A stretch of DNA of 64,000 nucleotides from Heterotrichella gracilis (Eukaryota; Sar; Xanthophyceae; Tribonematales; Xanthonemataceae): the NCBI GenBank assembly GCA_032358255.1, contig JAULBX010019300.1, positions 18,947-82,946 of the forward strand. The letters are read 5' to 3'. Below are positions 54,301-63,599 of this stretch, piece after piece (position 1 is the first letter of the stretch; the number at the start of each line of letters is the position of its first letter). The notes under the pieces were generated by a model, which saw only the letters and a list, made by a program, of their open reading frames with translations, made no database searches and was not told the DNA's origin. A program made the position numbers and the translations under genes.

Positions 54301-57268
54301 CAGGCGGGGCCCAGCACAAGCACAAGCGCAGCGGCGGAGGGGGGGTGGGCAGGGGAGTACATGGCCGAGGCAAAAGGTGGGGTCCCCCGTTGGCATGCCC
54401 GATCGGGGAATGGGGTCTTAAAGGCTTTTTTAATTTTATCTGACTTGGTTGGTGATTTGTACACCGGTGTGTGTAATGGTGGCCTTGCACATGTGTATAT
54501 GCATCGATACATCACAACCCGCGGAAAAGGATCAATGATAAAAAGCTCAATGTGTGCACGGCCACCCACCTTGCGCCTGCCTCCCCGGGTAAGCACAATT
54601 ACAGCCGTGATCGCTACCTTAATCCACAATCGCAATGCACATGCCCCCCACCTCGTCTGGCTTTTGTGCCGGAACACTCGTGATGGTAAAAATAATAATA
54701 AATAAATAAATAAGAATAACAACAACATGCCTCCTGCAGGCAACTCTTCTTGGGTTGAGGAGTTCTCCGACCACTTTGCCGACGGCCTGGGTGCGGAGTG
54801 GGAGCAGGAGTACTTTGGCGACATGGAGCGGGCAGCCGCGCTGCTGTCTGGAGAGCACGGCGAGTACCGCTTTGCACCCAACAACCCCTTCCTCACTGAC
54901 CTGGCCAGCGTGGAGAAGGGCAAGGAGCTGTTCAAGTCGGTGAGGGCAAGGAAATACTCTTAGCCCTAAAACCCTAAACCCTAAACTCCATCCTCACTGA
55001 CGTGGCCAGCGTGGAGAAGGGCAAGGAGCTGTTCAAGTCGGTGAGGGCAAAGAAAACCCTAATTCCCATGTACGAAGTCCTGGCTAGGAGTGGGCTTGGG
55101 TGGGTACTACAGTGGGCTTGATCATCGCTGTGAATACCTTTTTTTGGGACAGCAGTGTTGAGCGCTGTGCAAAGGTGTACTAATGCAACCATGGGGTAGC
55201 CACCCCTAACCTCTTAACACACCAACACAGCCATATACCCCCCCATGTCCAACCCACCCACCCACCCCCTCACCCTTGATCCCTCTGATCCCTCCCAGGG
55301 CCGCCTTTGAGGCCGAGGCGCAGCGCCAGCTCGGCAACGTCGAGGCCTGGCGCCTGCTGGGCACCGTGCACGCCGAGTCTCTAAATCCAAATCCTTCATG
55401 GATTGCAGATTCAGCATCCTTAGTGATTTTTGTAATTCCTTCACAAACCCTGAATCATAAACCAAAACTTGCTACCCACCCTCCCAGGGTCTTCTCTCCG
55501 AGGCCGTCCTCGCCTTCGAAGCGGAAGCCCAGCGCCAGCCCGGCAACGTCGAGGCCTGGCGCCTGCTGGGCACGGTGCATGCCGAGAACGACGACGACGC
55601 CACCGCCATCGCCGCCATGTCGCGCGCGCTGGCGGCCGCGCCCGACCACCTGGACGTCATGCTGGCGCTGGGTGTGAGCCACACGAATGAGCTTGACCAG
55701 GGCGAGGCGCTGCGCTACCTGCACGGCTGGCTGGCCATGCACCCCTCCTTCAGCCAGGTGGGGGGTGGTGGTGGGGAGGGGGGAGGCAGGCTGAGGTCAA
55801 GGCGCTATCACCATGCATGCATGCCAACGCCGGTCCTTCTCAGTACCAGATTCTATCATTATTATTGTTATTATTATTAAATATTGAATCATGCAGATAG
55901 TTAGATTTCCTGTTGTCTGGTACATGCAGGTATGTTGTTGGGGCTCAAAGCTGTGTGCATGCGACACCACGCTCCATACAGTGCTGCACCCCACCCTCCT
56001 TCAAGTTTTCACCCCACCCACCCCCCACCGCCGCAGATTGCCAAGGAGAGCCCCGGACCCCCCGACTCCAGCCAGCGCCTGTCTTGGGTGATCGGCCTGT
56101 TTGAGAAGGGCGCGCGCAGCATGCCGGGTGACGCTGACATCCACACCGCGCTGGGCGTGCTGTACAACCTTGCCAGGCACTACGAGGGGGCCGTGGGGGC
56201 ATTCAGGGCGGCGCTGCAGATACGGCCGCAGGACTACTCGTTATGGAACAAGCTGGGTGCGTGCGGGGGTGAATTGCATGGGAGGGCGGGGAAGATCAAT
56301 GCCGCATCATCCTGTGTTGCTGGCATATGGTAGTGGCAATGCCACTGGGTGACCACAGGGGTCAATTTTCTACCCTGCCGCAGCGCCGGGCACTGCACCG
56401 CATCCAATGGGATTCACCATCCAGGGTTTCTCTAGCCGCCCACCCCCCGGTTATCTTGCCCCACAAGCGTTTTCCATGCAATTCCGTCCCTGCCCACTCC
56501 CCAACTGCACCTTCACTGCCCAAACCCTGCTCCCCGTATCCCTCCGACGCTGTGTACCCTTGGCCAACCCCTCCCCCATGTCTTTCAGCCTTCCTCCTCC
56601 CGCCTATCATGCACCCCTTGCTTCACCTGCCCTCCAACCACTCCCACCCCCTCCCCCACAGGCGCCACCCTTGCCAACTCCTCCCACTCCTCCGAGGCCA
56701 TCTCTGCCTACCAGAAGGCGCTGGACCTCAAGCCAAACTACATGCGCGCCTGGACAAACATGGTGCGGGGGCATGTGGGTGTGGGTGTGGGCGTGTGTGT
56801 GCGGAAGGGTACTGAATTCATGTGCACCATGGCATTGAGGGCGTGCTCAGGCCAAACCTCACCACACACCCTAAATCCTAAATATAAACCCTAAACGGGG
56901 CACCTGCGGCCGTACCTCACCACAAACCCTTGACCTCAGTCCTCGTCGCCTACCACCCACACCACCACCCTGGCCCTACCCATCCCACCCACTCAAAAGA
57001 TATTCCATGCCACCTGCACCAACGTACCTTCACCAAAGGCCCCACCCCCACCCCCCACCCCCCACCACAGGGCATCAGCCAGGCCAACACCGGCAACTAC
57101 GACGCCAGCTGTCGCTACTACGTGCGCGCGCTGCAGCTCAACCCGCGTGCAGCTGCTGTGTGGGGATACCTGCGCACCAGCCTGTCATGTGCAGGCAGGT
57201 TGGAGCTTCTGGGGGCGGTGGAGGAGGCGGACCTGGGCAGGCTGCTGCAGGAGATGCCGCTGGCGTGA
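51323..57268 (+). CDS. PEX5: Peroxisomal targeting signal receptor PEX5
   Basis: Twelve exons: 51323-51457, 51592-51682, 52025-52224, 52617-52775, 53148-53280, 53679-53843, 54056-54376, 54740-54939, 55488-55757, 56037-56256, 56662-56762 and 57071-57268. They are in phase and give 730 residues, the length of plant PEX5. It binds PTS1 cargo in the cytosol and delivers it to the peroxisome. The start MALRDFVTGSDSCTVP matches plant PEX5 and holds the N-terminal Cys used for ubiquitin-dependent recycling. Eight WxxxF/Y motifs for PEX14/PEX13 follow (WANEF, WAGEF, WAEEF twice, WVDEF, WAGEY, WVEEF, WEQEY). Exons 9-12 hold the TPR domain (EAWRLLGTVHAENDDDATAI, HTALGVLYNLARHYEGAVGA, GNYDASCRYYVRALQLNP). 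Four exon edges have duplicate copies in adjacent introns or the 3' flank, and introns carry telomere-like runs. Confidence 0.96.
53037..53060 (+). repeat. Decayed copy of the PEX5 exon 5 acceptor and start
   Basis: TTGCCAGGTGGCGCGTCTCGT at 53038-53058 resembles the true exon 5 junction TATGCCAGGTGGCGCGGCTCCT starting at 53140, 104 bases downstream. Confidence 0.55.
54689..54728. repeat. A/T-rich microsatellite before PEX5 exon 8
   Basis: An AATA/AAT/AAC-type run (AATAATAATAAATAAATAAA...) ends 12 bases before the exon 8 acceptor. Confidence 0.8.
54890..55054 (+). repeat. Tandem copy of the PEX5 exon 8 end with telomere-like spacer
   Basis: The exon 8 end plus donor (54890-54953) recurs at 54991-55054, 101 bases on, with only two or three differences over about 64 bases. 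Between them lies CCCTAAAACCCTAAACCC (54964-54981). Confidence 0.92.
55290..55585 (+). repeat. Upstream copy of the start of PEX5 exon 9
   Basis: Bases 55290-55376 repeat 55480-55582, including the acceptor CCTCCCAG|GG. The copy lacks about 16 bases near the start. Over 25 aligned codons seven differences are silent and one replaces Pro with Leu. Confidence 0.9.
55853..55880. repeat. (ATT)n microsatellite
   Basis: TCATTATTATTGTTATTATT-type run inside PEX5 intron 9. Confidence 0.8.
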
Positions 57269-57411
57269 GGGGAAGACCCTTAGCTGGGGTAAAGGAACCA
57301 GAGAGTGAAGGGGACCCTACCCAACAGGCTGCTGCAGGGGATGTCGGTGGCGTGAGGGGAAACCCTTAGGTGGGGTATGGGAACCAGAGAGCAAGGGAGA
57401 CCCTACCAACA
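57240..57411 (+). repeat. 87-bp tandem duplication over the PEX5 stop codon
   Basis: 57240-57326 (end of exon 12, stop and 3' flank) is followed directly by a second copy at 57327-57411. GGCTGCTGCAGG, TGGCGTGAGGGGAA, CCCTTAG, GAACCAGAGAG and GACCCTACC recur in order. The second copy has the equivalent TGA. Confidence 0.92.
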
Positions 57412-58632
57412 GCGTTCAGTAACTGACAATGCTGTTATAGTAATTGGGCTAGAGGTGCAAAAAGCCTACGGAAGGGTTTGGAGGCGGCCAGGAAACAATA
57501 GGGTGGGATTGCCCCTGGCAGAGGGTGGTGGTGCTGACCTGGGCGCTGTGGGTGTGGTGGGGAGTGGCGCAGGGTTGGGGCGTGTGCACTATAACCAGAC
57601 TAGGCAGCAGTTGCTGGCTACATCTTCTGCAACAGCTGAGATTGTGCCATGCCCCTCTGTCAGTGGTGGGTTGCTTGGCACTGTACCCTGCTTGATTTTG
57701 GGTGCTGCAGAGTTCGGGAGGCAGCGCCATGTGTGTGTTGCCTGTTGCTGTCAGTTATGTGCCCCCGCCCCTGCAGGCAACACGCAGCAGGGCTACCAGC
57801 ACTAGTAGGGCATTTGTAGCCACAGCGGTGGTCAGTAACAAGTGATGGCGTTGGGACTAGTCTGCAGTGCGAGTAACGTCCGCAGTATGTTGCAAGCCTT
57901 GGACCAGTGCCAGTGGGCCGTGGGGCGTGTGGCACGTCAGTGGCTGCTGTGGTTCACAGGTGGAACGCCGCAAAGTGGGTGCAGTTTTCTGTATTACACC
58001 TTGCCAGGGAGGACTTTGATGTCGCAGGCGCCTCGTGCAAGCTCTATGCAGTTGGGCATGTGCAGCCTTGTGCTTGGGACACCACGTATCACGTACTGGT
58101 AACCCACGCCAGGAGCTTCGTGAGGCCCAATGGAGCGGTCTTGCCGCTGGTTCGAATTACAGCACACACCACAATAGGCCCTAGTCGGACTAATCAGCCC
58201 ACAATCAAAGTAAGCTGCAACTGTTATGTAGCATATGCCAAACATGATCATGCATGCTGTTCACACTGCTATGTGGCAAAACAAGTGAAAACGGATGTGG
58301 AACCTTGCCACACAAACGTCCTCACTGTGGAATTGAGGCACATGCATATTGATGCATGTGGTCGAGCCAAGTCGAGTTTTGCCCAGAAAAGGCTAGAAAT
58401 ACAGCACAATAGCTTCTGGCAAACTTGTTGGCCACAAGTACAATATCCAGACTTGCAGCAGTCAGTGCTGAACGTAAAAGGAAGTTTCTGCTGCACCCCA
58501 TCCCACACAGCCCCCAAAAGAAGTAATTTTGATACATCCGCTGCCTGGCAAGGAGCATCAACACCAAGATGGTCCCATAACCCAACTGCCAAGCCTCCCT
58601 TGCCCCCGTAGAACTGCTTGTAGCCCAGCAGC
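57412..58632. other. Intergenic between convergent PEX5 and NDUFS7
   Basis: This holds the 3' flanks of both genes. A (+) open stretch from 57907 to 58611 is long but has no ATG start, no known domain and lies opposite the probable NDUFS7 3' UTR, so I do not call it a gene. Confidence 0.5.
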
Positions 58633-59142
58633 CTACTTGTTGAACCACACTTGTGTCCGCTTGGTGCGCCCAATCTTCTTTTGCAGCTGCAGGAGCCCGT
58701 ACAGCAGCGCCTCTGCAGTTGGCGGGCAGCCAGGCACGTAGATGTCCACCGGCACGATCCTGTCGCACCCCCTGACCACGGCGTACGAGTAGTGGTAGTA
58801 GCCTCCCCCGTTGGCGCAGCTGCCCATGGAGATGACCCAGCGGGGCTCGGGCATCTGGTCGTACACCTTCCTCAGGGCCGGCGCCATCTTGTTGGTAAGG
58901 GTCCCCGCCACGATCATGACGTCGGACTGGCGGGGGCTGGGCCGGAAGATTATGCCAAACCTGTCCAGGTCATAGCGTGCTGCGCCCGTGTGCATCATCT
59001 CCACTGCACAGCAGGCCAAGCCAAAGGTCATTGGCCATAGCGAGCCCTTGCGGGCCCAGTTGACGAGGGAGTCCACCTTCGAGACCACGAAGTCGGCAGT
59101 GCTGGGTTTGGCCAAGGCCGAAGCGGCCTGCTTGAGGCTCAT
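58633..59142 (-). CDS. NADH dehydrogenase complex I subunit NDUFS7 (PSST / NuoB)
   Basis: A single exon on (-). From the ATG at 59142 it gives 169 residues. The frame is open to another ATG at 59265, which would give 210. The protein carries the N2 iron-sulfur cluster, last in the electron path to ubiquinone in the mitochondrial inner membrane. Ligand and core motifs are visible: [50 protein letters not shown], and [16 protein letters not shown]. The Cys pair, single Cys and last Cys are all present. The C-terminus ends normally. The sequence just upstream of 59142 (pyrimidine-rich, TTTTGTTTTCTCGAGCAAG) may be an intron end, so a short targeting exon further upstream is possible. It is unusual here in having an uninterrupted coding core. 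Confidence 0.94.
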   Translation of the reverse strand: MSLKQAASALAKPSTADFVVSKVDSLVNWARKGSLWPMTFGLACCAVEMMHTGAARYDLDRFGIIFRPSPRQSDVMIVAGTLTNKMAPALRKVYDQMPEPRWVISMGSCANGGGYYHYSYAVVRGCDRIVPVDIYVPGCPPTAEALLYGLLQLQKKIGRTKRTQVWFNK

Positions 59143-60038
59143 CTTGCTCGAGAAAACAAAACAAGGGGCTGGGACTGGGATGTTGGGTGGTGTGTGGGTA
59201 GCAGCGTCTGTTGGACGAGTGGTGGTTGTGAGGACAAAAGACGCAAACACTGTCAACCCCTCCACAGCAAAGGCCGTTCAAACGCGTGTTGCAGAAGTGT
59301 AACAGCTTGCCATGGCTTAATATCTGGGTAAAATACAGGGTGAAACAATAGCGGCACAAATTGGTTGGCTTCTCCTTAGGATTAAAAGCATGAAGGAAAC
59401 CCTAGCAAACAGGGGGCGCCAGAGCCTGTGTGGGGAAGCCAGGATGGGCAACTGTTCACATCGTTGGTGGCATTAGAGTTCAGCAATAGGAGCAGCCTTT
59501 GTGCGTCCCCTTTCTTTCTTTCTGCTTTCTTATTAAGAATGGATCAGTGGCAGAAATGATGGTGCGATGAGCAAGCCGCTTCACTAGTGTCCACGCAAAG
59601 CACCGTGTACCGTTTACAGACTCTGAGGCTGGACAAGTAAGCCTGTCAATGGGACAAAAAAACTACCTATGCACCAGTGGTAGTGGCACCAGCTTGGCAA
59701 AAACTACATCCAGACAGTCACTGGGTGCATTGCACTGCGTTGCCAGCCACGCTGGCACAGCACCAGATATCACTCAACGAACTTGAACAACGTACGCTTC
59801 AGTTGGAGATTCAGGCCACATCACAACAGCACACAACTAGTTTAGGCACTAGCAGCCCGCAACGTCTTGGGTCACAGAAACAAATTTCCTTCTTGTCCAA
59901 GCCCCACCAACCACAACTTGTGTCACGCACCAAAAGCAGCAGGGCATAATCATGCCCTACACCCCGCAGCTTGCCCCAGCACCTGTCCCCAGCATCCCCA
60001 TGCCCCAACAACTGTCCCCAGCATCCCCATGTCACAGC
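59143..60038. other. Between two (-) strand genes
   Basis: This holds the NDUFS7 upstream region and the 3' flank of the RRM gene (TTACA near 59613 may be its TGTAA on -). A copy of the dispersed repeat is at 59488-59535. No further exon is supported apart from a possible NDUFS7 presequence. Confidence 0.45.
59488..59535 (+). repeat. Copy of the dispersed pyrimidine-tailed repeat
   Basis: TTTGTGCGTCCCCTTTCTTT followed by CTTTCTGCTTTCTT. Core and orientation are the same as in the other four copies. Confidence 0.55.
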
Positions 60039-63000
60039 CTACATGCGGCCCCGGCCCCCACCGCCGCCACCATCCCGGTACCGGCTGCCCCCCGGCGTGC
60101 CCTGCATACCGCCGCCTGTGCGCGGCACCTGATCCATGCCCCCTATGCGCCGATTGGATGGCGCCCCTTGCATGTCCCTCCCCATCGGGTCCCGCGCCTG
60201 CATGTTGCGCCCCCCCTGCAAGTCGCGCCCCCCCTGGATATCGCGCCCTCCCTGCATTGCCCGTCCCCCCTGCATATCGCGTCCCCCCTGCAGGTCGCGG
60301 TGCACCGGCGGCGGCGGGCGGCGCTGATCCGACATGCGCGACGATTCCTGCATGCCCCGATCGGGAACGCGGTCGTTGTGCACCTTGGGCTGCATGTGCG
60401 GCGGGACGCTGGCGTGCAGGGCGCTGCGGTTGGGGGGCTTTACGAAGACGTTGTTGCGTTGCGGGTGGCCGTACGAGATCTTGAGGATGGCTGAATTAGG
60501 GTCCTCGGCGTCCAGGTTGTAACCCTGCATGGGGGGAAGGCACAGGAGGTGTGAGAATTGGAGAGGGTCAGTTCGTCCCCAGTTGTAACACAGTGGAAAT
60601 GGCGGAGGCAGATAACACTGAGTGGCACAAGCAGTACAAAGCACACTGCACAAAAGCATAGCGGTGAGGCGTGACAAGAAGCCAAGAGGTAACACCTGTG
60701 CAGCAATATGCAAGCAGCACGCAAGCAGGCGTGGTAGGGTAGGGCACGTACATCCAGCACGTTCTTGGCTGCATACGCATTCCCTGGGGTGGCGAAGTCC
60801 ACAAAAGCCATGGTGATCTGCTCCCCCTTGATCTTCTTCGAGTCCTTCACCACCAGCCGCACTTTCTGTAGGGGCAAGGGGGGCACGGCTCAGCATTGGG
60901 GCATCACCATGGGTACACATAGGTGGGTACAGGTCCCCACACACATGGGCCGCCAACCAGCGCAGCCAGAACGTAGCCACAGCACAGAGGGGTGCGCTGT
61001 CATGCGACACAGCACAGAAGGAGTGTGCTCTCATGTATCACAGCAACAACCGTGTACTGAACTCCTCACCGCAAACTCTTTCTGCAATACCACTTGGCAG
61101 AGTGCTGGTGCAGTACTGATAATGCTGTGAACCCCCAGACCTGCGTGTAATGGTGCCGTGTGAGGACTACACGTACAACCACAGATGCGTTCCAGCCCTA
61201 CCTGGTACCCCTCAAAGGGCCTGAAGATGTGCGCCACCTCCCGCTTGGTGCAGTCATTGGGCAGGCCATCGACGTACAAGATGTTGACGGCATCTGCGGG
61301 CACCTCCGGGACGCTGCCAATGGGGGCCAGGGGAGGCACGTTCACATTTGGCGCCATGTTGCCCATGTTGCCCATGATGCCAGGTGGCACCATCTGCATG
61401 GAGGGGGCATCGGCATGGCCATGGCCCATCATGTCCTGCTGCATGCCGCCCTGCACAAAACAGCAACCCAAGGGGAGTCAGGCGCCTGCATGATGCAATG
61501 CTTGACACCCGATGATCTAACACACAGTGAAGAGCTGCTTAAGGGCCTGCTAGGTGCAACTGGGCCAGCAGGCAAGTACAAAGATAGCGTATTGGAAAGG
61601 CCAGTCATGGAGACTGCGCAAACTTGCAAGCACATGCAGGGCACTTGCATGCACATGCAGGGCATCAAAAACAGAAGTGTGTGCACATGATGGGGAACAC
61701 CTGTGCGCCATGCCCTGGGGCCCCACCTGCATTATGTTGCCGTTCTGCATGCCATTCTGCATGCCGCTCTGCATGTTACCCTGCATGTTGCCCTGCATAT
61801 TGCCCTGCATGCCGCCCTGCATGCCGCCCTGCTGCTGCATGCCCATGTTCATCCCCCCTTGCACACCGCCCTGCCTGCCGCCCTGCATCCCACCCATCAT
61901 GCCCTCCTGCTGCTGCTGCTGCATGCCCCCCTGCATCTGCTGCTGCACAGGCAGAATGGGGCTGGGGCCCAGCCCGGGGATGCCGTCGGTATCCTCCTGA
62001 ACCCTGCCCTGCATCATGCCACCCATGCCTCCCATGCCCATGCCGCCCATCATGCCGCCGCCGCCGCCACCGCTCATCATGCCCCCGCCGCCGCCGCCCA
62101 TCATGCCGCCAGCGTCTGACATCATCTGCGGATTGTTGGTGTTGGGCATGCCGCCGCCACCCCCGCCCATCATGCCGCCACCCATCATGCCACTGCCAAT
62201 GATCCCCATCTGCTCCGGCTTGATGACTGCGTTGCCGCCCATGCCCTGCATGCCCATCTGGTTGTTGAGCCCCCCTCCATATGAGTCGTTGCTGCTGCCC
62301 TGGATCCCCATGCCCATCCCCATGTTGCCCTGGGACATCCCGCCCTGGCCCATGTTGCTGGTCTGGCTGATGGGGTTGCCCATGTTGCCGCCCATGTCCA
62401 GCATGCCGCCCTGCTGCTGCATGCTGTTGGTGTTGACGCCCTGGCCACCGCCCATGCCTGGAGGTACGATAGCAAGGGGCGATGTCAGAGCATGGACATG
62501 GGGCGGGAGCCACATGGCAGGCCATGGATTGAGATGCAGCCCATACGCACAGAGGTGTGGGTGCAGCAATTGCGGGTGAGCGCACCTTGCATGGAACGGC
62601 CACTGTCAGTGAAGCCTTCGTTGTTGAAGGATCTGCCCATCATGCCACCTGCACCATTACAAATGGGGTGAGCTGAAGCTGTGTAAGGACACGGCCACAA
62701 TTGGCTGAACCAACTACACAGATGACTGTCCATTGCTGGCACTTGCAAGGAAGTTCTGCACCGTACCTTGTATCGCAGTGTTAAGCGGCAACCCAGATCC
62801 CATGCCATTGCCCATGCTCGGCGCTGCGACGGCACAGTCAAAGTTTAGCACATAAAGGATACCGATGCCTTGTGCAGTGCGTATTCCATTGCACGCACTT
62901 GAAAACCTATCACAACAAAAACAGGAGGCAGCAGCCCCGCAGCAACGCAGCAAAACAGGTCCCACCTGCTGCTGCATTGCTCTGCACTATTCCTGGACCG

Positions 63001-63599
63001 GCATTCATACCTGCATGACACAGCGCAACGAATGAGACACAGCACACTTGCACCAAGTGTATGATGGCAAAACGCACATTCCGCTCCAATCAGTCAGCTT
63101 GCACAGTAGCTTACCCTGTATGCCATGCATCCCGCCGGATCCCATCCCAATGCTGCCCTGCATCCCAACTGGAACACCCATGCCTGCACCATACAGCCAC
63201 AGTCGATCAGGTGCCACCAACCTGGTATGTCACACAAAATTACGCACGAGCAACTTGAAAGGCACAGAAAGTCACAAGTACGCCATGCAGCAGCCCTCTT
63301 CTACGCACGCATTACTGCCATGGATGCAAGCCACTGACCTTGCCCCATGCCCATGCTGCTGCCCATGCCTCCCCTGCCATCCATCGCGCCATTGCCCATG
63401 CCCCCCGCAGCCCCCTGGATGGTGCCTCCTGCAGCTCCCTGCACAAACCAATTGGCAAGTCAGATTCGCTGCGGCTATGCAGACATGCCATGTGCTTGCG
63501 TACAGGTTCAGGGTTGCGATAATAGGGTGGCTTGGAGCAATGTTGGAGCGGTGTATGGCCACGCCTTTGGGAGGAGTGCTGTTGGTGTGGATGTTTCAT
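60039..63599 (-). CDS. RRM protein, nuclear-speckle RNA-binding (NSR)-like, with Met/Gly-rich tails
   Basis: Ten exons on (-): 63599-63504, 63438-63339, 63183-63115, 63010-62966, 62823-62767, 62648-62586, 62457-61727, 61450-61202, 60865-60752 and 60524-60039. They are in phase and give 669 residues. The single RRM spans about 443-525 over three exons: NILYVDGLPNDCTKREVAHI, FRPFEGYQ, VRLVVKDSKK and the RNP1-like ITMAFVDF, then AILKISYGH. GLPxxCTxREVAHIFRPFxGY is the hallmark of the plant NSRA/NSRB family, which binds RNA and affects splicing. Residues 33-387 are Met/Gly/Gln/Asn-rich low complexity (MGGNMGN, GGGMMGGG, MQGNMQGN). The C-terminus has RDMQGGR-type repeats and ends GGGGRGRM. The first exon (from 63599) is tentative. 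Intron splitting of short Met/Gly repeats is notable. Confidence 0.85.

Noticed and set aside
55298-55380. Exon 9 copy as a functional cassette exon of PEX5
   Set aside because: Joined to exon 8 in phase 0 it meets a stop after two codons (TGA), so it cannot replace or precede exon 9 in the present sequence.
57907-58611. 234-codon open frame on (+)
   Set aside because: There is no ATG at its start, no domain and no splice context. It lies opposite the probable 3' UTR of NDUFS7.
61703-62579. Long His/Ala- or Pro/Met-rich open frames on (+)
   Set aside because: They are antisense shadows of the Met/Gly-rich repeat exon; low complexity keeps all frames open.
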